DNA of 5,839 nucleotides from Spirochaetia bacterium (GTDB lineage Bacteria; Spirochaetota; UBA12135), in NCBI GenBank assembly GCA_003497555.1, contig DNNS01000589.1, positions 1-5,839 on the forward strand, written 5' to 3'. The notes under the pieces are model-generated. The model made no database searches and was not told the origin of the DNA. It worked only from the letters and a program-made list of their open reading frames with translations. Shown here in pieces: positions 1-5,102 of this stretch (its first letter is position 1; each line of letters begins with the position of its first letter). The position numbers and the translations under genes were made by a program.

Positions 1-548
1 TTACCGATGTCTGCTGCACCTCGGCCAATGCTGTAAAAATTGTACAGAAGATTGACGCCCCGGAAATAATTTTTTCTCCGGACAGAAATTTAGCTGCCTG
101 GTGCGCAAGGTTTACCGATAAAAAAATAATTCCCTGGAAAGGTTTCTGTATAGTTCATGAAAAAATCCGGGCGGAGGATATAATACAGGCCAAAAAAAAT
201 CATCCAGAAGCTCTTTTTATCGCTCATCCCGAATGCCGGGCCGATGTTGTTGACCTGGCGGATCGCGTGGAATCAACCTCCGGTATGCTGCGCTTTATCA
301 AGTCTTCACCGGTTGAAAAATTTATTATCGGTACAGAAGAAGGCATTATAACCAGGCTCAGGCAGGATAGCCCGGGGAAAAGTTTTTTTTACCCCGGAAC
401 AGCGCCGGTATGCGCCAATATGAAAAAGACCAGACTGGAAGATGTCTATAATGCGCTGGAAAAAATGCAGCATGAAATTATTCTGCCGCCGCAGATCATT
501 TTACAGGCACGGGCATCTCTTGACAGGATGCTTGAATTCTCTGCCTAG
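1..548 (+). CDS. nadA: Quinolinate synthase NadA, C-terminal part (5' end outside window)
   Basis: NadA is a cytoplasmic [4Fe-4S] enzyme that condenses iminoaspartate with dihydroxyacetone phosphate to give quinolinate, the precursor of the NAD ring. The reading frame is open from base 3 and about 181 codons are present, roughly the last 60% of a ~300-residue family member. Family landmarks are visible in order: DVCCTSANAV at the left edge, WKGFCIVHE (cysteine codon 147-149, expected second cluster ligand), HPECR, the STSGML segment, FIIGTEEGI, and VCANMKK (cysteine codon 411-413, expected third ligand). The first ligand cysteine lies upstream of the window. The frame ends in TAG at 546-548 with a normal-looking helical tail. 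nadB or nadC is not seen downstream; a flagellar gene follows after 237 bp. Family assignment is firm; only the start is unknown. Confidence 0.96.
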   Translation, partial: TDVCCTSANAVKIVQKIDAPEIIFSPDRNLAAWCARFTDKKIIPWKGFCIVHEKIRAEDIIQAKKNHPEALFIAHPECRADVVDLADRVESTSGMLRFIKSSPVEKFIIGTEEGIITRLRQDSPGKSFFYPGTAPVCANMKKTRLEDVYNALEKMQHEIILPPQIILQARASLDRMLEFSA

Positions 549-616
549 TTTTTTACCAGGACCGGAGGATGAATCTGTACCCGTACCGATTCTCCGCTGT
601 ACGCTCTTTGCGGACC

Positions 617-633
617 GCAGGTACTGTACCTGC
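617..633. repeat. Perfect dyad GCAGGTAC-T-GTACCTGC
   Basis: Two 8-base arms are exact reverse complements around a single central T. As RNA this would form a 7-bp stem with a CTG loop, and as DNA it is a compact symmetric site. No T-run follows, so it is not a standard terminator for nadA. It lies 153 bp before flgI and shares its CTGTAC core with copies at 575-580 and 597-602. A protein-binding site or processing hairpin is possible, but function is not shown by sequence alone. Confidence 0.5.
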
Positions 634-700
634 CGCGGGTGCTGAAGGGCATACCTTCAAATTCCAGCGCGTCAATAAAACAGATAAAGTTACCGGTCTG

Positions 701-729
701 TTCGCAGCCGTTATAAACAAGACTATAAA
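701..729 (+). promoter_or_regulatory. Possible sigma70-type promoter for flgI
   Basis: TTCGCA at 701-706 (four of six matches to TTGACA) is followed after 17 bases by TATAAA at 724-729 (five of six matches to TATAAT). Transcription would start near 736 and leave a leader of about 50 bases before flgI. It is the best-spaced pair in the nadA-flgI gap, but such pairs are common in AT-rich DNA, and flgI could equally be read through from nadA. Confidence 0.25.
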
Positions 730-752
730 ATCCTTTAATAAAACCGTTTATT

Positions 753-760
753 CCCGATAA
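753..760 (+). promoter_or_regulatory. Flagellar sigma28-like -10 element upstream of flgI
   Basis: CCCGATAA matches the FliA (sigma28) -10 consensus GCCGATAA at seven of eight bases and sits 25 bp before the flgI start on the coding strand. The matching -35 (TAAA about 15 bases upstream) is poor: the best spaced candidate is TTAA at 735-738. Rod and ring genes are usually middle-class genes in well-studied bacteria and not sigma28 targets, so this may be chance. Confidence 0.2.
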
Positions 761-785
761 TACAAGCAGGAACATAATTTTTATA

Positions 786-1769
786 ATGATAAAATTATTC
801 TTTTTTTCCGCAGTTTTCGTTTCCGTTCTGAACAGCGCCTATCAATCGCGGATTAAAGATATTGCCTATATAAGCGGCGTAAAAAGAAACATTTTAAAAG
901 GATACGGTCTGGTAGTGGGCCTGGAAGGAAGCGGCGACAGTAAAAATCCCCTTACTCTTAAAACTATTGGTAAATACCTGGAACATTCAGGTATTGTTAT
1001 AGAAGATAAATACTTACAGACAAAAAACTGCGCAGTAGTGGCTGTTACCGCAGAAATGGACGGTTTTACCTCCAAAGGCGATATGCTTGATGTGCAGATT
1101 GCTTCAGTATCGGATTCCAAAAGTATTGATAACGGACTCTTGCTGCAGACAGTTCTGCGGGGCGCTGATAATCAGATTTATGCTGTTGTTCAGGGAATTG
1201 TAGATACCGGCGCAGGCAAAGGCGGCAGCACCAGGCGCGGTATGATATATAACGGTGCGGTTGTGGAAAAAGCGAGCGGCGAAGCAGGCAGTTATCTGCA
1301 GGGAACCGCATTGCAGCTGATACTTAAAAATCCGGATATTACAACCGCCCTGTCACTGGTAAATGCCATTAAAGATTACAACAGTGAAATAGCTGCCCAG
1401 GTGATTGATTACAAAAAGATTTCCATCCGCATTCCGGATGCTATGAAAGACGAGCTTTATAAAGTAATTTCCGAAATTATGCAGCTGGAAACTTCGGCCG
1501 ATACCCAGGCCAGAGTGGTAATTGATAAAAAAACCGGGATTGTGGTTGTGGGGGATAATGTACGCATTGATGCTGCCATGATTTCACTTCCCGGCATAAG
1601 TGTGGAAGTTAAAGGCCGCAAGATTAACTCCATGCTGGAAAAAAACACAACTGCCGGGGATTTGGCTGAAGCGCTGAACAAACTCGGCCTGAAAACCGAG
1701 AATATCATAGCTGTATTCAGCGCACTTTCCCGCAGCGGTTCGCTTAATGCGCAGATTATTGTCCAATAG
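786..1769 (+). CDS. flgI: Flagellar P-ring protein FlgI
   Basis: FlgI is exported to the periplasm and polymerises into the P ring, the bushing around the flagellar rod in the peptidoglycan layer. The 327-residue product begins with a signal-like segment (residues 1-21, hydrophobic FFFSAVFVSVL core) followed by RIKDIAYISGVKRN. This aligns with the mature start of E. coli FlgI, and the hallmark GYGLVVGLEGSGD follows at 39-51. Later family segments include YAVVQG, the glycine-rich GAGKGGS and YNGAVVE, and the C-terminal ALNKLGL region. It is about 40 residues shorter than E. coli FlgI, mostly in the loop before the C-terminal helix region. Only one cysteine is present (residue 81), so the intramolecular disulfide known from E. 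coli FlgI cannot form. The signal cleavage site is not ideal. The ATG at 786 is the only ATG, GTG or TTG that leaves a signal peptide; AGGA at 768-771 is 14 bases away, a long spacing. flgH and flgA are not adjacent. Confidence 0.95.
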   Translation: MIKLFFFSAVFVSVLNSAYQSRIKDIAYISGVKRNILKGYGLVVGLEGSGDSKNPLTLKTIGKYLEHSGIVIEDKYLQTKNCAVVAVTAEMDGFTSKGDMLDVQIASVSDSKSIDNGLLLQTVLRGADNQIYAVVQGIVDTGAGKGGSTRRGMIYNGAVVEKASGEAGSYLQGTALQLILKNPDITTALSLVNAIKDYNSEIAAQVIDYKKISIRIPDAMKDELYKVISEIMQLETSADTQARVVIDKKTGIVVVGDNVRIDAAMISLPGISVEVKGRKINSMLEKNTTAGDLAEALNKLGLKTENIIAVFSALSRSGSLNAQIIVQ

Positions 1770-1772
1770 GAG
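1767..1772 (+). promoter_or_regulatory. Ribosome binding site of flgJ overlapping the flgI stop
   Basis: TAGGAG contains the flgI stop codon TAG and lies 6 bases before the flgJ ATG. This geometry implies that a ribosome finishing flgI can initiate flgJ directly, so the two proteins are translationally coupled. It also fixes the flgJ start at 1779. Confidence 0.8.
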
Positions 1773-1778
1773 ATTTTT

Positions 1779-2147
1779 ATGCTTGACGGTTTAAGTCTTA
1801 ATACGGAAAATAATTTTTTTGTGAATAAATATCGGCAATTCGATTCCAAATTATCGGAATTCCGCGGCCGCATGGAAACAGAATCTACGGATATTTCCAT
1901 GATCAATAATATTAAAGATCCCAAAAAAAGACTCTCCAGGGCTACCCAGGAAATGGAATCGCTGTTTGTAAAAATGATGCTTGATGCCATGCGTAAAACC
2001 GTGGTGAAATCAGGCTTGCTGGACGGCGGGCAGGCTGAAGAAGTTTTCAGCGATATGCTATATACCGAACATGCCAAAAATATTTCACGTACCGGATCTG
2101 TGGGACTTGCCAAAATACTGTATAACCAGTACGAAAAACATATTTAA
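1779..2147 (+). CDS. flgJ: Flagellar rod-binding protein FlgJ, single-domain form
   Basis: The 122-residue product carries the rod-binding domain of FlgJ (the N-terminal half of the enterobacterial protein) at about residues 54-117. The typical pattern is seen: an ATQEMESLFVKMMLDAMRKT helix, then SGLLDGG, then AEEVFSDMLYTEHAKN, and a final GLAKILYNQ helix. The first ~50 residues are polar and poorly conserved. The peptidoglycan-hydrolase domain of E. coli and Salmonella FlgJ (~313 residues) is absent. This single-domain form is common outside the gamma- and betaproteobacteria, where a separate hydrolase opens the wall. It acts in the periplasm as a scaffold for rod assembly. It follows flgI with a 9-bp gap and a good ribosome site. 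No hairpin terminator is visible in the ~50 bases after its TAA stop. Confidence 0.92.
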   Translation: MLDGLSLNTENNFFVNKYRQFDSKLSEFRGRMETESTDISMINNIKDPKKRLSRATQEMESLFVKMMLDAMRKTVVKSGLLDGGQAEEVFSDMLYTEHAKNISRTGSVGLAKILYNQYEKHI

Positions 2148-2196
2148 AACCTCTAATAACTGCAAAAATAAATTTGGAAAAGAATAATTTAAATCA

Positions 2197-2394
2197 TTAA
2201 TATCTTATATCATCAAGAATCGCATCACAGACAAATTCTTCCAGAAGCGTAAACTCTTCTTTAATCTGGAGTTTTTCCGGCGATTTAAAACCGCAAAGGT
2301 GAAACCCGCTTTCCACAGCAGTACATCTTGGATAATACTCTTAAGCAAAATAATTAATTGGTCGCGCGGTTTGCGTACGTTGCTTCTTGGCCAT
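2197..2394 (-). pseudogene. Small gene (~65 codons) interrupted by one in-frame TAA; family unknown
   Basis: Reading the minus strand from ATG at 2394-2392 gives MAKKQRTQTARPINYFA, then a TAA stop at 2343-2341. The same frame then continues for 47 sense codons (EYYPRCTAVESGFHLCGF..., ending FVCDAILDDIRY) to TAA at 2199-2197. The two parts join without a frameshift and have normal-looking coding composition: a basic N-terminus, three cysteines in the second part and an acidic C-terminus. A single base change (for example AAA, CAA, GAA or TAT to TAA) would explain the break. I do not recognise the family. A weak GGTAAG lies about 7 bases before the ATG. A GTG at 2316-2314 could restart a 39-residue product, but has no clear ribosome site. 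It is divergent from the AAA ATPase gene and shares its 69-bp promoter region. Alternatives are a sequencing error, or two unrelated chance frames. Confidence 0.5.
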
Positions 2395-2408
2395 ATGCAC
2401 TTACCGTG

Positions 2409-2438
2409 TTCATAGTCGAAACTTTATTGATTTTTCAA
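2409..2438 (-). promoter_or_regulatory. Possible divergent promoter for the small broken gene
   Basis: On the minus strand TTGAAA (2438-2433) is followed after 18 bases by TATGAA (2414-2409), each matching four or five of the six consensus positions. Transcription would begin near 2402, about 8 bases before the ATG at 2394. It lies inside the same palindrome as the opposing ATPase promoter, so the two would compete or be controlled together. The match is weaker than the plus-strand one. Confidence 0.35.
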
Positions 2439-2452
2439 TAAGTTTAGACTAT
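2412..2452. repeat. 41-bp near-perfect inverted repeat between the divergent genes
   Basis: The left arm (2412-2430, ATAGTCGAAACTTTATTGA) and right arm (2435-2452, TCAATAAGTTTAGACTAT) are reverse complements except for one mismatch (G against T) and one extra T in the left arm, with a TTTT centre. The element spans the -35 and half of the -10 of the plus-strand promoter, and most of the weaker minus-strand one. That is the position expected of an operator bound by a dimeric regulator. It lies upstream of both start codons, so it is not a terminator of either gene. A terminal repeat of a small mobile element is another reading, but no partner copy is seen after the ATPase gene. Confidence 0.75.
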
Positions 2453-2455
2453 AAT
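2427..2455 (+). promoter_or_regulatory. Strong sigma70-type promoter for the AAA ATPase gene
   Basis: TTGATT (2427-2432, four of six) and a perfect TATAAT (2450-2455) are separated by exactly 17 bases. Transcription should begin at about 2461-2463, while the ATG starts at 2464. There is no Shine-Dalgarno sequence before that ATG. The mRNA is therefore predicted to be leaderless or nearly so. The palindrome at 2412-2452 overlaps both boxes, which suggests repression by a bound protein. Confidence 0.65.
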
Positions 2456-2463
2456 CCTGTTAA

Positions 2464-3690
2464 ATGATTACCAGGAACCTGTATATTCAAAAAATAATGC
2501 CCTATATTGATGCGCCGTTGGTTAAAGTAATCAGCGGTATGCGGCGCACCGGTAAAAGCACTATTCTTGCCCAGCTTGCTTCCATATTAAATTCCCGCGG
2601 CACAGTTCAGCTTTTGAATATGGAATCTTTGGAACATGAAAACCTGCGTAATTACCAGACATTTAATAATTATATAAAAACCTGGCAGAAATCAATCAGC
2701 GGGAAGCGTTATCTTCTCATTGATGAGGTGCAAGAAATTAACGGCTGGGAAAAAGTTATTAATTCGCTGTTGGCAGAAAATAAAATGGACATTATCATTA
2801 CCGGTTCCAATGCCCACCTTCTTTCTAACGAGTTGTCAACGTATCTTACCGGGCGCTATATTGAATTTTCCGTATATCCGCTTTCTTTTGCAGAATTTCT
2901 TGATTTCCGTTATCTGGGCGCGGACTCCCCTGAAAAAAATTCGGAATTTAACAAGTGGTTGCGCTACGGCGGCCTGCCGGGCATTCATGCTTTTCCCCTG
3001 GGTGATGAACTTTCGCTTCCCTATCTTAATTCAGTCCTTTCCTCAATTCTGCTGAGCGACGTAGTACAGCGGTTTCGCATCCGTGATGTCGGAGTACTGG
3101 AGCGAATATTCCGTTTCATTCTCGACAATGTCGGTTCCATCAGTACTGCTAAAAAAATAAGCGATTATTTTAAATCGCAGAAAATAAAAATCTCGGTTGA
3201 TACAGTGCTTAGTTATCTTTCCCACCTGGAAAGTGCCTACCTGATTCACCGGGCGCCGCGCTTTGACATCAAAGGCAAACGTCATCTGGAATTATATGAT
3301 AAATATTACGCTAATGAGCCGGGGCTGCGGCATGCGTTTACCGGGTATGCGGATCGGGATATCAACGGCCTTCTGGAAAATACGGTTTTTATGGAGCTTA
3401 AACGGCGAGCCTATCAGGTTTTTGTCGGTAAACAGGGAGAACGGGAAATAGACTTTGTAGCTGTCAAAAACGGCAGAATCAGATATTTTCAGGTCGCCTG
3501 TCATCTTGCGGATGCAAAAATTATAGAACGCGAGTTCGGAAACCTGCGTTTAATACCCGATCAGCACAGTAAAACCGTACTTTCCATGGACACGATACTT
3601 AATCCCCTAGACGGTATTAATCACCGTAACATCATTGATTTTCTTCTCGAAGCCGAAACAGACAATAATTCCACATTCATATACGCTTAA
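2464..3690 (+). CDS. AAA family ATPase with DUF4143 (AAA_14/DUF4143)
   Basis: This 408-residue protein has the full two-part layout of the AAA_14/DUF4143 family. The N-terminal ATPase has Walker A GMRRTGKST (25-33), Walker B YLLIDEVQE (83-91, D87 and E88) and sensor-like TGSNAHLLS (113-121), followed by TYLTGR (R131) and FSVYPLSFAEFL. A helical middle region follows (about 190-270, including SISTAKKISDYF). The C-terminal fold resembles a restriction-endonuclease core: ENTVFMELKRR (from E305), GEREIDFVA (D330) and RYFQVA (Q343). A lysine expected of an active PD-(D/E)xK site is missing after Q343, so nuclease activity is unlikely. Homologues are widespread, often multi-copy, and have no settled function. 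The MITRNLYIQKI... start matches the usual family N-terminus and lies 8 bases after a perfect -10 box without a ribosome site. Length is complete, with no frameshift. It follows the flagellar pair and converges on hisS, and looks like an inserted accessory gene. Confidence 0.92.
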   Translation: MITRNLYIQKIMPYIDAPLVKVISGMRRTGKSTILAQLASILNSRGTVQLLNMESLEHENLRNYQTFNNYIKTWQKSISGKRYLLIDEVQEINGWEKVINSLLAENKMDIIITGSNAHLLSNELSTYLTGRYIEFSVYPLSFAEFLDFRYLGADSPEKNSEFNKWLRYGGLPGIHAFPLGDELSLPYLNSVLSSILLSDVVQRFRIRDVGVLERIFRFILDNVGSISTAKKISDYFKSQKIKISVDTVLSYLSHLESAYLIHRAPRFDIKGKRHLELYDKYYANEPGLRHAFTGYADRDINGLLENTVFMELKRRAYQVFVGKQGEREIDFVAVKNGRIRYFQVACHLADAKIIEREFGNLRLIPDQHSKTVLSMDTILNPLDGINHRNIIDFLLEAETDNNSTFIYA

Positions 3691-3750
3691 AAAAAATATT
3701 GCGTGCTGAAAAAAATAATACGGACAGAATGTTCTCTGCGCGACAGCTTA

Positions 3751-3775
3751 TTTTAAAATTTGCCCGCAGAGCGGG
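3751..3775 (-). terminator. Possible intrinsic terminator after hisS
   Basis: Read on the minus strand, CCCGC-TCT-GCGGG (3775-3763) forms a 5-bp GC-rich hairpin 15 bases after the hisS stop. It is followed by CAAATTTTAAAA, a short T-containing tract. The stem is small and the T-run is only four bases, so efficiency may be low. On the plus strand the same hairpin would lie about 70 bases after the ATPase stop, but there it lacks a T-run. Confidence 0.4.
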
Positions 3776-3790
3776 AAGGATTGTTTGGCG

Positions 3791-5080
3791 CTAATGCACC
3801 TGTGTTACTTTTATTTCCCTGTTTTCGCCATTTTCAAGATTTTTTAAAACTATGCACTGTTTTTTTTCTTCATCGGGACCCAAAAGCAGGCAGAATTTAT
3901 AGCCTTTTTTCTGTGCCTTACCCAACATTTTGGGGATTTTTCCGGCTTCGGGTTCGAATTCCACTGCCCATCCGTTAAGACGCATCTGCGCTGCTGCTGC
4001 TGCAGTCAGGGAAGCAAGGCCGGGTTCGGTAAAAAAACAAAAAGCGGATTTTTCTGATGCTGTTTTTTCGGAAAAATCAGGGAGTAATCCGTTTTCTTCA
4101 AGGAAAAGACCCAAAATATAGACGCCCATTCCAAAACCGGTGCCGCTTAAATTTTCACCGGAAAAAAGCCCAAGCAGATTATCGTATCTGCCGCCTCCGC
4201 ACAGGGCCCGCGCAGGCCCGGCGCTTTCGGCAAAAATTTCAAAGACTATGCCGGTATAATAATCAAGCCCGCGCACTGTGGAAGGAGAAAAAACAAGATT
4301 ATTTATACCCAGGCGGTTAACGGCGGAAATAAATTCGCGGCATTTATCCGCTGCCTGGCTGAACTCTGCGTTAGCGTTTGTTCCGGCAAGTTCGCTGATT
4401 GCCGATATACTGTCAGCCTGCAGATATTTTAAAACAAATTCCGCCTGCCCGTCATGTTTTTCTCTGATATATTCATTATAATCAGCATCGGGCATTTTTC
4501 CTTTTTTATCGACTGTGCTGAAAAATAAAATGGATTGTTCGGCATTAAAACCGTGCGCGCCCAGCAGGGAATTGATTAATCTGCGGTCATTGAAGCGTAT
4601 GGAGTAAGTATTTTCCGAAGCGCCGAAATTAGAAAAAACAGAACGCAGGAGGCTGATCATTTCGGCATCGGCATAAATGGAATTTGTTCCTACCAGATCA
4701 AAATTTATCTGCCGGAATTCGCGCAGCCGGCCTTTTTGCGGCCTTTCATAGCGGTAGCAGTTGGGGAAGGAGTACCAGCGCAGGGGTTTGGGTTTTTCTT
4801 TTATTACCCGGGCCATCATGCGCGCCATGGAAGGCGTCATTTCCGGGCGCAGGATAAGATGCCTTCCTCCCTTGTCGGTAAAATTATATGATTGCTCGTT
4901 TACCAGTTCGACTGATGATTTGGCGGAAAAAAGCTCTACAGGCTCAAGTACCGGGGCGTCATATTTTTCATAGGCAAAACTGTGCGCTGCTGCTGAAATT
5001 TTTTCCAGGATATAATCGGTTTTCCGCTGATCATCTGGAAAATAGTCGTTCATTCCCTTCAGGGGAAGCGTATTTAGCAT
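3791..5080 (-). CDS. hisS: Histidyl-tRNA synthetase, with unusual motif 3
   Basis: HisRS charges tRNA-His with histidine using ATP in the cytoplasm; it is a class II dimer. The 429-residue product is of normal length. It starts LPLKGMNDYFPDD, has the motif 1 region ending in LRPEMTP (77-83), and motif 2 FPNCYRYERPQKGRLREFRQ (105-124). The HisRS-specific RGLDYYTGIVFE follows at 270-281 (R270 equals the catalytic arginine R259 of E. coli), then GGGRYDNL (295-302). An anticodon-binding domain covers about 343-425. Motif 3 reads GFGMGVYIL (315-323), where most HisRS have GFAIGLERL, so the usual class II arginine is replaced. All other active-site motifs are intact, so it is probably functional and from a divergent HisRS group. 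The ATG at 5080 keeps the KGMNDYFP segment; a later ATG at 5053 would remove conserved residues, although a better GAAGGG lies before it. lemA ends 22 bp upstream on the same strand. Confidence 0.96.
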   Translation of the reverse strand: MLNTLPLKGMNDYFPDDQRKTDYILEKISAAAHSFAYEKYDAPVLEPVELFSAKSSVELVNEQSYNFTDKGGRHLILRPEMTPSMARMMARVIKEKPKPLRWYSFPNCYRYERPQKGRLREFRQINFDLVGTNSIYADAEMISLLRSVFSNFGASENTYSIRFNDRRLINSLLGAHGFNAEQSILFFSTVDKKGKMPDADYNEYIREKHDGQAEFVLKYLQADSISAISELAGTNANAEFSQAADKCREFISAVNRLGINNLVFSPSTVRGLDYYTGIVFEIFAESAGPARALCGGGRYDNLLGLFSGENLSGTGFGMGVYILGLFLEENGLLPDFSEKTASEKSAFCFFTEPGLASLTAAAAAQMRLNGWAVEFEPEAGKIPKMLGKAQKKGYKFCLLLGPDEEKKQCIVLKNLENGENREIKVTQVH

Positions 5081-5102
5081 AATGCCGCAGAAAAATTTTT
5101 AA

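Larger units (their letters stand above)
549..785. other. nadA-flgI gap, open on both strands, no recognised gene
   Basis: This 237-bp gap has an open frame on each strand. The minus frame runs from ATG at 775 to TAG at 545, giving 76 residues with a hydrophobic start and four cysteines. It would end in a convergent overlap with the nadA stop, but it has no ribosome site and starts only 10 bp from flgI. The plus frame runs from ATG at 569 to TAA at 760, giving 63 residues. A GGAGG directly abuts that ATG, which is too close for normal initiation. I recognise neither product, and base use by codon position does not favour one strand. The gap may be purely regulatory, or it may hold a decayed gene. 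It also contains the dyad at 617-633 and the candidate promoter elements listed separately. Confidence 0.4.

Noticed and set aside
569..760. 63-codon plus-strand frame in the nadA-flgI gap preceded by GGAGG
   Set aside because: The GGAGG directly abuts the ATG with no spacer, the product is unrecognised, and an opposing frame covers the same bases; not called as a gene.
1457..2113. Long 218-codon open frame on the minus strand across flgI and flgJ
   Set aside because: It is antisense to two well-identified flagellar genes, has a low-complexity serine- and isoleucine-rich translation typical of a shadow frame, and crosses their junction.
2148..2196. Possible terminator after flgJ
   Set aside because: The stretch is AT-rich but I find no GC-rich stem followed by a T-run.
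2344..2413. Alternative 19-codon minus-strand frame from the ATG at 2413
   Set aside because: It is very short, has no homology that I recognise, and overlaps the frame from 2394, which continues in register into the longer second part.
2497..2499. Alternative ATPase start at Met12 to restore a ribosome site
   Set aside because: The nearest AGGA is about 20 bases upstream, and residues 1-11 match the normal family N-terminus, so the ATG at 2464 is kept.
3734..3771. 7-bp inverted repeat CTCTGCG / CGCAGAG between the ATPase gene and hisS
   Set aside because: The loop is 24 bases, and the repeat competes with the tighter CCCGC-AGA-GCGGG hairpin at 3763-3775, which explains the right arm better.
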